Shown in pieces: positions 1-7,389 of a stretch of DNA of 16,359 nt. The DNA comes from Spirogloea muscicola (taxonomy: Eukaryota > Streptophyta > Zygnematophyceae > Spirogloeales > Spirogloeaceae), in the NCBI GenBank assembly GCA_009602725.1, contig WELB01000077.1, forward strand, positions 362,970 through 379,328, written 5' to 3'. Position numbers and translations under genes: made by a program. Position 1 is the first letter of the stretch. Every line of letters starts with the position of its first letter. The notes under the pieces were generated by a model. That model made no database searches, was not told the DNA's origin, and saw only the letters and a program-made list of their open reading frames with translations.

Positions 1-134
1 GCAGACGACACGTGGCGGCGCGCCCACGCCCGCCGCCGCCGTCGCCGCCGCCGCCGCCGGCAGTTGGCGCGGCGGAGATCGCGTGGTTTCGTAACTTCGT
101 ATCCAGGCCGGCCCGCGCGCGCGGGGGGGCGGCG

Positions 135-157
135 CGGGTGACGCGGTGCGTCACCCG
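135..157. repeat. Perfect 10-bp hairpin
   Basis: CGGGTGACGC at 135-144 and its reverse complement GCGTCACCCG at 148-157 flank a GGT loop. The arm sequence CGGGTGACGC recurs directly at 174-183. Function unknown. Confidence 0.8.
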
Positions 158-236
158 TTACGGCGGGCTGTGACGGGTGACGCCCTGGATCCGTCCAAAT
201 TGACGGCAGGTGCTGTGAGAGGCCAGCCCAGAGAAA

Positions 237-300
237 TGGCTCGCCCATGGAGGAGAGGGGCTGGCAAAGCCAGCCCAAAAGGAATGGACAAGAAGCTAGA
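237..300. repeat. Hairpin repeat, left-end copy
   Basis: Contains GGCTCGCCCATGGAGGA followed by GGGCTGGC-AAA-GCCAGCCC (258-276, a perfect 8-bp stem) and then AAAAGGAATGGACAAG. The same order of parts (GCTCGCCCATTGAGGA, hairpin, A-rich GAATG) occurs in three copies at 15737-16110, in the same orientation. Part of a family described in the findings. Confidence 0.7.
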
Positions 301-573
301 GAACCGGAAGAGGTGCCGAGAAGAAGAGCTACACAGCTAGACACGAGACGACGCAAAGGAACGCTCAGTACCCACGGGTGAGCAGCAGCAAGTCCGAGTA
401 ACTCGTAGCCGGGAAAGAGGCCCAAAGGAAATGGACAATGTCTGAAAGGCCGGATGGCGCAGAAAGCAGGTTACTAGTCCCTAAGACGTTAGCGAGTGGG
501 CTCTCAGTGACTTCTAGTCAGTAAGTGCAAGTCCGAATAACTAGAGGGCGGAAAAGCGTCACCTGATGGCGAA

Positions 574-1016
574 CGCCCTCTACTGGAAGAGTCTTTCTTC
601 TTTGGCAAGTGGTGGCTGGACTGCTCTGGCACCGCACTTGAATATGAAGTTCGTAGTCGTTATGAAGAATCGGCTCATTGAACGTGAGGCAATCAAGCTC
701 CCATTCGCTGTAGTCTCTTGCATAGCTGTGTTGTTTTGGCGCCTTTCGGCCCTGTGGACCCTGTCCAACCTTCCTGGGCTGGCCCTTCACAGCCCCCGCC
801 CTCTTTGGAACAAGAAGTGGCTCTCCCAATGGGGGCAAGGGCTGTGATAAGCCAGCCCGAACAGAGGATTGACTAGGTTCGAAGGGGCCGAAGTACGAAG
901 GGGCCAAAAGGAACGATCCTTCTCTATAGAAGAGCTCACTTCTCATGGCTGTGACTAGTGAGCACTGCCAGAGACAGAGACAGCTTCAAAGAGAAGGATC
1001 CTTCCAGTAGAGGGCG
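574..1016. mobile_element. Possible MITE-like element bounded by 16-bp inverted repeats
   Basis: CGCCCTCTACTGGAAG at 574-589 is the exact reverse complement of 1001-1016. Similarity continues inward imperfectly (AGTCTTTCTTCTTTG against GATCCTTCTCTTTGA). ATGGC occurs at 566-570 and 1017-1021 and could be a target-site duplication, although three extra bases separate it from the left arm. No transposase ORF lies inside. Chance or a simple inverted duplication is possible. Confidence 0.4.
776..858. repeat. Two GGGCTG...CAGCCC hairpin motifs
   Basis: GGGCTG-N8-CAGCCC occurs at 778-797 and again at about 839-858 (GGGCTGTGATAAGCCAGCCC). The second copy resembles motifs at 210 (GCTGTGAGAGGCCAGCCC) and 1020 (GGCTGTAACTGGCCAGCCC). 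Members of the dispersed hairpin family. Confidence 0.55.
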
Positions 1017-1018
1017 AT

Positions 1019-1060
1019 GGCTGTAACTGGCCAGCCCAGGAAAAAGAATGAACAAAGTTC
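1019..1060. repeat. Hairpin repeat copy
   Basis: GGCTGTAACTGGCCAGCCC is followed by AGGAAAAAGAATGAACAAAG, closely resembling the tail of the right-end copies (AAAAGAATGAACAAAGTACG at about 15781). No coding signal. Confidence 0.6.
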
Positions 1061-1522
1061 GAAAGTTCAACATCCCAAAGGAGGTGCACTCTCTGCTGCA
1101 GAGCTTAGATGCAGACGAGCGGCAGCCCCCTTAGCACACTCTCCCCCCTTCGCCTGCACGCCACGCCTGCGTCGTGCCCCGAGTACCCATGCATTGTCCT
1201 GGCCCACCCTCGGCGAACACTGTGCGCAGATAGACAGTTTGCACGATGTCCATTCTCATGAAGTCGGTGTGGACTAAAGATGCTGCAGCGCCAAAAAGCT
1301 TCCATTGTAGAGAGCGACAATTTTCTCATAAGCTCCACACCGAGCTCGTCCGTCACTCCAACGTTGCACAGGCCTACTGCCAAATCTGCGCTCTTCACTT
1401 GGTGCTAATATATACGAGTACATACGATCTTGTTGACCTTAGGCCTTCTCTTTCTGATTTATGATTTCAATGATATGAGCCTAGCTTCAAAATCTAGGCA
1501 CACAGTCACAATGTTCTTCTGC

Positions 1523-1552
1523 AGCAATCTGCAGCTGCAGCTGCAGATTGCT
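1523..1552. repeat. Perfect 30-nt palindrome
   Basis: The left arm AGCAATCTGCAGCTG is immediately followed by its exact reverse complement, CAGCTGCAGATTGCT, with no spacer. It lies about 245 bases beyond the eIF3h stop codon on the 3' side of that gene. It could form a cruciform in DNA or a stem in RNA; its role is unknown. Confidence 0.9.
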
Positions 1553-1795
1553 TGATGTCGCGTGCAGCTTGTTGCTCATCAATGTTTTTCCCTTTACCAC
1601 CACGTATGACCAATACGAAAGCCCGTCACTAGAAAGGACCACTCAACCACAACGGATGCCGAAATGCTCGCGACTAAGGTAGTAAACAGATGATCCCAAG
1701 TGGGAAATGGACGCCATTATAAGCTCTGTCAAAACTACTTGGAGGGGCTTAGGATGTCCAAGCGAGAGATGGTAGTCAGGCGCGCGCCCTGGTTG

Positions 1796-4700
1796 TCAGT
1801 CTTGGTGGACTGCCTCCATCAGGTAGAGCTTACTCAAGCTAGGGCCGGCAAAGCTGCCCTCCGCCACAAAATCAAGAGAGAAAAGTGAGCCATGAGATGT
1901 AAGAGGCTACGGTTCGCAATAGTCTGTGCTGCCCTGATGTGGCAGCAACGTCAGACGCTCTCCAATCGCATAGGTAGACCGCTGCTGTGGCTGAAGAAGT
2001 TAATCAAAGTTCTTCGGAATTGAGCTTCCAATTTTGGGGCTCCAAGAGTTGACGAGCCAAGCAACATGCTGGCCATTGAGCAACTTGCGGCTTGCGATCA
2101 GCTGCATGCTTCAAGACAGAGGGGCGTGACAGGAGTGGCGCCAACTCACGAATTGATCTGGCCGCAGTAGTTGGCCACCTGTGCAGTGATGAGGTAAGAG
2201 TCAAGGCGCGATGGCTCTGGAATGGGTTTCCAAATGGGATTGGAGGGATCCTCCTCAGGCAGCACCTCCTCACCTGCCGCCTTCCGAGCCGTATTTTCAG
2301 CCCTGCCCCACCATACATCGCACGCCAGAAAAGCGAAATAGGTTATCAATCATGTGTTGCGGTCAAACAGGCTGTGCATACCTTGTGACTGACCAATGCA
2401 TGGCTTGCAGGCGGCGACCTGCGCTTTTGGAGCCATGCTGATTGCTGCGCCTGCTGCCTCGCCACATTGCGGTTGTAAAATTGGAACTGCAGCAGCGTCA
2501 AAGGACAGCGTCGGCAGGGCGTAAGCAGTCACGCCAAATGGCAGCACAAGAACCTCAGGCCCATCTTAGTCGCCAGCCAGGCTGGATGCACCAAGGGGCG
2601 TGAGTCCCAAAGCCAGAGCTAAGGACTGAAGTTTCAAAATATCTTTGAATTTAAGAAGGAACAAGCTAAGCCTCAAGACTTGGAAGACAAAGTGTTCAGA
2701 TTTCATTGACATCAAGGGCACATGGCACCATCGCTTTGCAGGTGGAACGATTGGCAGAGGAGCAAACATCTCAAGCGTGGTATGAGCCTTTTTCACACAA
2801 TCTTGAGCTTTGACCTCAATTGTGTGCAACACATCAAACATCGACACATCATAAACTTCTGGGGACAATTTATCACCTTCTGCTGCTCCATGGACAAGTC
2901 CTCCATGCACTCAATCAGGAACTCGAGGTTCTTCTCCAGGAACGGGCTCATGGACAGGCTCATGCGATCATAGTCGCACTGCGCGCCACAGTGGAGTAGA
3001 CTGAGGCATCAGCGGTCTGGTCAGGCAGCGCCGCATTGGACTGGGTTTGTATTCGAGGGGACCACAAGCGGCATGAGTATTTCAAAGAGGGCTGGAATGA
3101 ACGAGGGCAGGAAGGAAGGCGACCGGGGTTTGCAAGAGGGACGCCAGCCAAGCGTTGAGAGTGCTAGTGGAGGGGGGCCAGGCGGCAATCGAGGGAGAGA
3201 CATAGAGAGGGAGAAAGGCAGAAGGAGAGGGAGAGGGGAAGAGTGAGAGGGAGATGGGAGAGCGAGCACTGGGGAGAGAGGGAGAGAGGAAGATGGAGAT
3301 GGGGAGAGGAAGGGAGAGAGGGAAAGGGGGGAGGAGGGAGGGGTGAGGCCAGAAGGGCGCGGCCGGCACACCTGACTGGCGGGCGCCTCGGGCTCCAGCT
3401 CCGCCATCATGGTGCTGATGAGCGCCGAGTTAGCGACCTTGACCTGCATTGTTGGCGGCGGCGGCAAGGCCAGAGCGCGTGCCAAGAGCAAAATCAGAGC
3501 TGCAGACATAGGTGTGACAATGCGAGTTGGTGCGGCAATTGGAGTCTTGAACCCAGTGGCTTTACCGGGATCTCCTCAAAAACGTCCTGCCACGTGATGT
3601 TGCACTCCCGCAACCTGCTCATGGCGGTGGCCGGCGAGTGCCGTCAGCAGTGAGGGGGAGCGCTGGCAACAGAGTGCGCAAGGTGCACAAGCAGCCCAAA
3701 AGCGAGCAGCATGCAATCAGGGATTGCAGGATGGCGAGTGAGACATGATTTGAATTGTCCAGTGAGGGCGCGTACGTTTCGGCAGAGAAGGTGTTGGAGC
3801 GGAAGAGCTCCATGAACCGGTCCTGCAGCTTGAGCGCCTTGAGCGCGAGCACGCCCTGCGCGCTCCGCTGCGGGTCGTAGATGATGCACACGCACCGCTT
3901 GATGCTCTCCTGCGCATCGGCGGCGACCGCCACGCCGCGCGCCAGAGCCAGCCAGCCGCCTGGTCAGCTGCTGCCAGCAAGTGAGCGAGCGCATAGTCGA
4001 GGACGAGCAGAGGACGGTGAGAGGGGGAGAAAGAGGAGGGAGGGAGGGAGGGAGGGAGGGAGGGGACCCAGAATGGAACCTGGTAATTGAGGAACGTCTC
4101 GATCAGCTCGACAGTCTGGAACGACCCCATGTACGTTGACTGGTACCTGCAGCCCAGCCCAGCTAGCAGTGGCTCAGCGGCGGCCTTGGTGCGAGAAGCA
4201 AGCGCAGACGCTGCCCGGTGAAGAGGAGTAGGAGGGAGGAGGGGTACCCACCAGCCGACGGTGTTGTTGTCGACGTTGACCTCGCGCAAGCACCGCATCA
4301 TCTCCAGCTGGAAGTTGGCGCCCTCGGCCTCTGCCTCCTCCTCGTCCTCGCCGCTCCGGCTCTGCACACAGCAGCGGGCGGCCATCACGGTGCGGCTGTG
4401 AGCTGCAGCGAGGCTACATAGCGGCAGCAAGAGGTGGGAGGTAGACCGTAGGTTGCATATGGAGGAGGAAAGGGTTGTGGGTTATGGAAGATTTGGGGGG
4501 TGTAGAGGAGGAAGAGAGCCAGGACAATTTGATATATGCATGAGAAGGTGAGGAGGGAGGAAGGAGGAGGAGCGACGGGAGGGCGGAGGAGGGAAGGAGG
4601 TGGAAACAGAATATAGCGGCTGCTGAGATTAGGAACAACGGCTGTTAAAGCCAGCCAGGAATGGAAATGTGGAGAGGAGAGAGGGTGGGGGGACGAGAAG

Positions 4701-5293
4701 AGGCGGCTGAATAACGCGGCTGTTACATGCAATAGCGCGGCTGTGAAAGCCAGCCAGGTGCATACAGAGGGTGTCCATGACCATATCAGCGGAGCTACAG
4801 GCTAGGCAGACAAGATAATCGAAAACCGTCTGCTCGGTGCTAGTGACGCTGCTGTTCGTACCCCCGTCTCAACAATTGGAAGTTTGATGAGCTGAAGAGG
4901 GAGGAGGAGGGAGGGAGGGAGGGGAGGGAAGGAGGAGGGGCGCNACAATGGGAAGTCTTATGAGCTGAGGAGGGAAGGAGGCGGGAGGAGGGGAGGTGGA
5001 GGGGGGCCGCGCACGGGGAAGGGGAAGCAGTTGGTGACTTCGAGCGTGGAGCCGATGTCCAGGCCCAGCAGCTGGCCCGTCACCAGCGACACCACGTCGC
5101 TCTTGCAGTGCTTCACGATCTTCAGCAGCGCCTGCGGCGGCGGCGCCGGCGGCGGCGGCGGCGTTGGCGGCGGGGGCGGCGGCGGCGGCGGGGATTACAG
5201 GATATGAGAGATTCTTACCAGGCCCTCGATCTGAACGACGCGCAGGGGCTGCTCGGCGTGCTGCTCCGACGCCGCCTGCGCGAACGACCGCAC
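1796..5293 (-). CDS. EIF3H: Eukaryotic translation initiation factor 3 subunit h (eIF3h), 11 exons
   Basis: Encodes the non-catalytic MPN-domain subunit of the cytosolic eIF3 complex, which helps 40S ribosomes initiate and, in plants, supports reinitiation after upstream ORFs. Exons, high to low coordinate: 5293-5219, 5131-5015, 4361-4252, 4146-4080, 3909-3776, 3614-3566, 3443-3372, 2978-2877, 2486-2419, 2302-2150, 1853-1796. All junctions are GT-AG and keep phase. The spliced protein is 334 residues; the Arabidopsis subunit is about 337. Recognisable blocks in order: [141 protein letters not shown] and a C-terminal [12 protein letters not shown]. The JAMM metal ligands are absent: WYQST stands where active MPN+ enzymes have HxH, as expected for eIF3h. 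The start is unresolved: no in-frame ATG lies between 5219 and 5527, and 5293 is a GTG aligned with the usual N-terminus. Intron 2 contains an N at 4944. Confidence 0.95.
3190..3356. repeat. Polypurine tract in eIF3h intron 7
   Basis: About 165 bases almost entirely A and G on the plus strand (GA and GGGA runs), hence pyrimidine-rich in the eIF3h transcript. It lies within the intron 2979-3371, just downstream of the intron's donor on the transcript. It explains the long Ser/Pro/Leu-rich open frames on the minus strand here, which are not genes. Confidence 0.85.
4038..4065 (+). repeat. (GGGA)n run, potential G-quadruplex
   Basis: Seven G-triplet (or longer) blocks separated by single A bases on the plus strand, inside eIF3h intron 4 (3910-4079). 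This fits the G3N1 pattern of a stable quadruplex on the non-transcript strand; the transcript carries the C/T complement. Confidence 0.8.
4636..4757. repeat. Two hairpin-family motifs inside eIF3h intron 2
   Basis: GGCTGTTAAAGCCAGCCAGG (about 4639) and GGCTGTGAAAGCCAGCCAGG (about 4739) lie about 100 bases apart and are nearly identical. They match the GGCTGTGAnAnGCCAGCC form seen at 210, 841 and 1019. Shorter CGCGGCTGTTA fragments lie between them. The rest of this 653-base intron is purine-rich with no gene. Confidence 0.55.
4872..4975. repeat. 73-bp direct repeat flanking an assembly N
   Basis: ACAATTGGAAGTTTGATGAG at 4872 and ACAATGGGAAGTCTTATGAG at 4945 start two similar blocks, each continuing into GCTGARGAGGGA and purine-rich sequence. 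The single N at 4944 sits exactly at the border of the second block. This looks like a joined or collapsed repeat in the assembly, inside eIF3h intron 2. Confidence 0.75.
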
Positions 5294-5339
5294 CGCGGCT
5301 GACGCGGACGCGGCTGCGGCGGCGGCGGCGGCGGCGGCG
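5138..5339. repeat. GCG/GGC triplet runs around the eIF3h-CSN3 start region
   Basis: A GGC-rich run at 5138-5193 fills eIF3h intron 1, and (GCG)n at about 5310-5339 ends at the CSN3 ATG. In the eIF3h frame the second run reads as poly-alanine just upstream of [11 protein letters not shown]. Such runs are prone to sequencing and copy-number error, which matters for start assignment. Confidence 0.8.
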
Positions 5340-6200
5340 ATGGCGGCCAGCGATGCACAGGGCAACAGCTGGGGGGCGGGCCGCGAGCAAGCGGACGCGT
5401 TCGTGGCGGACGCCTGCGCCGCGCTGCTGGCCGGCAGCGCCGAGCAGCTGCGCCTCGTCCCCGACAAGGGTACCCACTTACATCCCCACTCTCCTCCCTC
5501 CTCCCCTCCTCTCTTTGTCTGGCCACCCACCTCGCTCGTCTCCTTGCTTCGCCCTCCTCTGCCGTAGTTCCACAGGCCCGCCGCTTGTTGACGAGCTCGT
5601 TGTGTGGTGCCGCTTGACGCGCCGCCGCCGCCCTGCGGTGATCATGACGGCGTCGCTGGCAGTCAACTCGGTGTGCCGGCAGCTCAAGGAGGCGGCGCTG
5701 GCGCGCGGCGAGCCGGCGCGCGCCCTCCTGCCGCTGCTGGCGGCGGCGCGCAAGGTGGCGCCCAGCGCCGAGCACCTGACGCCGCAGCACGCCGACGCCG
5801 CCCAGCTCTGCCTGCTGTCGCGCACCTACGCTGCCATCCTGCCGCTGCTCGACGCCGGCATCATTGACGTCGACACCGCCCGCTCGGGCGCCACGCCCCG
5901 TGACCTCCTCCTATACTTCTACTACGGGTGCGGTGCCGCCGCTGCCGGTCCTGCCGTTGCCGTTGCCGCAAATGCCATCCGTTCACACCCAGGCTGAAGT
6001 TGCCCTCTCTCAGAGACACGAATACCAGCTCTTACTATTCTTCTGAGCATAGAGTTGGTCAATTGGTGACCATCCAGTGTCCACTGACTCTGATACTCGT
6101 CTGCCTTGCGGCTGCATGCAGAGGCATGATCTACATCGGCCTTAAGCGCTATGCCCGTGCAGTCGAGTTCCTCCAAAACGTACTGCAGAGCAATCCAACA
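5340..6200 (+). CDS. CSN3: COP9 signalosome subunit 3 (CSN3), 5' part, three exons, truncated at an assembly gap
   Basis: CSN3 is a PCI-family scaffold subunit of the COP9 signalosome, which removes NEDD8/RUB1 from cullins. Exons: 5340-5469, 5576-5927 and 6122-6200 (open at the N). Both introns are GT-AG and phase is kept (phase 1, then phase 2). The 187 residues seen match the helical-repeat N-terminal half of plant CSN3: SVCRQLKEAALARGEPARAL, LTPQHADAAQLCLLSRTYAA, DLLLYFYYG and, across the second junction, GGMIYIGLKRYARAVEFLQN. Family members are about 420 residues, so the rest of the helical repeat and the PCI/winged-helix domain are missing, apparently inside the gap at 6201. The N-terminus is about 35 residues shorter than in Arabidopsis or human and lacks the usual xxHSLGxLYxL block. 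The ATG at 5340 is the only sensible start found, but it is not certain. The gene is divergent to eIF3h. Confidence 0.9.
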
Positions 6201-6201
6201 N
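6201..6201. other. Assembly gap (single N) between CSN3 and TBCA
   Basis: CSN3 coding sequence runs up to 6200, and from 6202 a (GCG)n run leads to a splice acceptor and TBCA exon sequence. The 3' half of CSN3 and the 5' half of TBCA are both missing, so the single N stands for a gap of unknown length and not one base. Confidence 0.85.
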
Positions 6202-6230
6202 GCGGCGGCGGCGGCGGCGGCGGCGGCGCG
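6202..6230. repeat. (GCG)n triplet run beside the gap
   Basis: About nine GCG units follow the N directly and precede the CGCAG acceptor of the TBCA exon. Probably the reason the assembly broke here. Confidence 0.85.
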
Positions 6231-6233
6231 CAG

Positions 6234-6733
6234 GAAGGGGTGGTGGCGGAGTCCAAGCAGATGGTGCCGGACGCGGCGCGGCGGCTGGCCGCCGCGCTCG
6301 CCGACCTGCGCGCCGCGCTGGTCAGCCCCCGGAAGTCCCATACCCACACGCGCCCTCTTTGGTCGGGCATTACAGTCAGGGGTCCAGAGTTACCTGTAAT
6401 CCTGGCCCGTGATTGTGCTGCCATGGCTAATCACGGCCGCAGGACCGCCACCGCAGCCGTCAGGCGGCTGCGGCGGATTGTGCAGCGGCCTGGAATCGAT
6501 CCTGAGCCGCACCTGCCGAGCTGCGCTGGCCCTCGCCTTGAGGGTTTAGGATTTGATTGAAGCGGTTTAGGGGTTAGGGATTCGGTTTAGGGGTTCAACG
6601 TTTGACGATTGCCCATGTGGGCGATGGGCTCTGCCAGGAGCAAGCGGAGGCCGACGAGGCTGCGGCGGCGTCCGACGAGGCGCGCGCCGCCCGGGAGGTC
6701 GTCGCCGAGGTCGAGCCCCTCGTCAGCTCCTGA
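6234..6733 (+). CDS. TBCA: Tubulin-folding cofactor A (TBCA), last two exons only
   Basis: TBCA binds beta-tubulin in the tubulin-folding pathway and is a three-helix coiled-coil protein of about 110 residues. Two exons are visible: 6234-6320, after a CGCAG acceptor, and 6638-6733, ending in TGA. They are joined by a phase-0 GT-AG intron (6321-6637). The 60 residues include ESKQMVPDAARRLAAALADL, matching the plant block ESRMMIPDCHKRLESALADL, followed by an acidic, alanine-rich helix ending EVEPLVSS. The first half of the protein (the MxxxRxLKIKT...YEKE region) does not occur anywhere between 5928 and 6233, so the 5' exons must lie in the gap marked by the single N at 6201. It could instead be a processed or partial copy, but the intact intron argues against retrocopying. 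The intron holds TTTAGGG-type repeats. MED16 lies convergent downstream. Confidence 0.85.
6542..6595 (+). repeat. Degenerate TTTAGGG telomere-like repeats in the TBCA intron
   Basis: GGGTTTAGG, GGTTTAGGGGTTAGGG and GGTTTAGGGG occur within 54 bases, inside the intron 6321-6637. They are G-rich on the gene's sense strand. Confidence 0.75.
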
Positions 6734-7389
6734 CGCCCACGCCTGGCCGAGACGCGGCGCCGGAGGTTACGGTGGCGCTGTTCACCTGCCATCGGCACTT
6801 TCTACTGCCCTTGTGCGGCAGTGGGTGGCACCTGCAGGCCGAGGACCCAATCCGCAGGCACGATCAAACGTCCCAGAGATAGTTACCATCGACTGACGCC
6901 CTTTGCAGCAAGTCAAGGTTGGCATGAGAAACGAGAGACAGGTGCTGACGGAATCCGTCATGTGTGCTGGGAGATCCTTGCTTCACTTGTGGATCCATTT
7001 GCGCTCAGGCACCAAGTGGTCTAGCACACAGCCGGTAAGAGGCCACCGACCAGCTGCCAAATCCCCAGACTCAGGAACTTACTCTCACTGCACAGAGAAG
7101 AGGGCCGGACGCAAGACAAGCGTCCAGCGCGGCCCCATGGCCAGGCCCCATGACCAGGCGCCAAGCTTTTATTGAACTGCCGCCAGGGCAAGGGTTGCTG
7201 TGGTTGGGGCGTCACCGCATTGCCACAGAGTGACATGCGGCTAAAGCTTGCAAAGAACGCAGTATGCCGACCACTTCAGCCGCCTACGGCTCGTAGGCCT
7301 TGCCAGCATGCAGTGCTGGCAACAGCCTGTGATGCTGTCTTGCGGCCATTCTCAAGTGGCTGCCAGCCCAGGAGTTGCTGTGCTTGCTG
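6734..7389. other. Convergent intergenic region between TBCA and MED16
   Basis: Beyond the TBCA stop no spliced or unspliced coding sequence could be recognised. The part 7185-7365 is the decayed MED16 exon copy. The rest should include both 3' UTRs; no clear polyadenylation signal was identified. Confidence 0.55.
7185..7365 (-). pseudogene. Decayed tandem copy of the last MED16 exon
   Basis: This stretch is a diverged tandem duplicate of 7371-7550, which holds the terminal MED16 exon. Shared anchors at an offset of 180-186 bases include AGTTGCTGTG/GGTTGCTGTG at 7371/7191, GCTTGCAAAG at 7432/7246 and GTGCTGGCAACAGCC at 7499/7313, followed by GTGATGCTGTCT in both. The copy lies downstream of the MED16 stop. 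Relative to the real exon it has indels, and the codons for the second CxxC pair are altered, so it would not encode the C-terminal module. I read it as a non-functional exon duplication. Confidence 0.7.

Larger units (their letters stand above)
1..1795. other. Gene-poor 3' flank of eIF3h
   Basis: No ORF here resembles a known protein or splices into one, and the open frames are short and on both strands. The region starts with a GCC-rich triplet stretch (about 24-60), followed by the hairpin motifs, the inverted-repeat element and the palindrome listed separately. It should also contain the 3' UTR of eIF3h, whose end I could not place. Confidence 0.6.

Noticed and set aside
518-946. 142-residue minus-strand open frame in the left flank
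   Set aside because: No homology recognised, no splice support, and it overlaps the inverted-repeat element and hairpin motifs.
2004-2318. eIF3h ending at TGA 2148-2146, or using a last exon near 2004-2110
   Set aside because: The TGA lies in a consensus donor (C|GTGAGT at 2150/2149). Splicing to 1853 gives [18 protein letters not shown], which matches the conserved eIF3h C-terminus, whereas the nearer candidate does not.
3021-3509. Minus-strand open frame with a Ser/Pro/Leu-rich body
   Set aside because: The first part contains eIF3h exon 7, but the long low-complexity part is the intron 7 polypyrimidine tract read through the splice donor.
4869-5477. Long minus-strand open frame rich in Ala, Arg and Pro
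   Set aside because: It is a shadow of the GC-rich region. The real eIF3h exons 2 and 1 use other reading positions here, and the frame has no similarity to a known protein.
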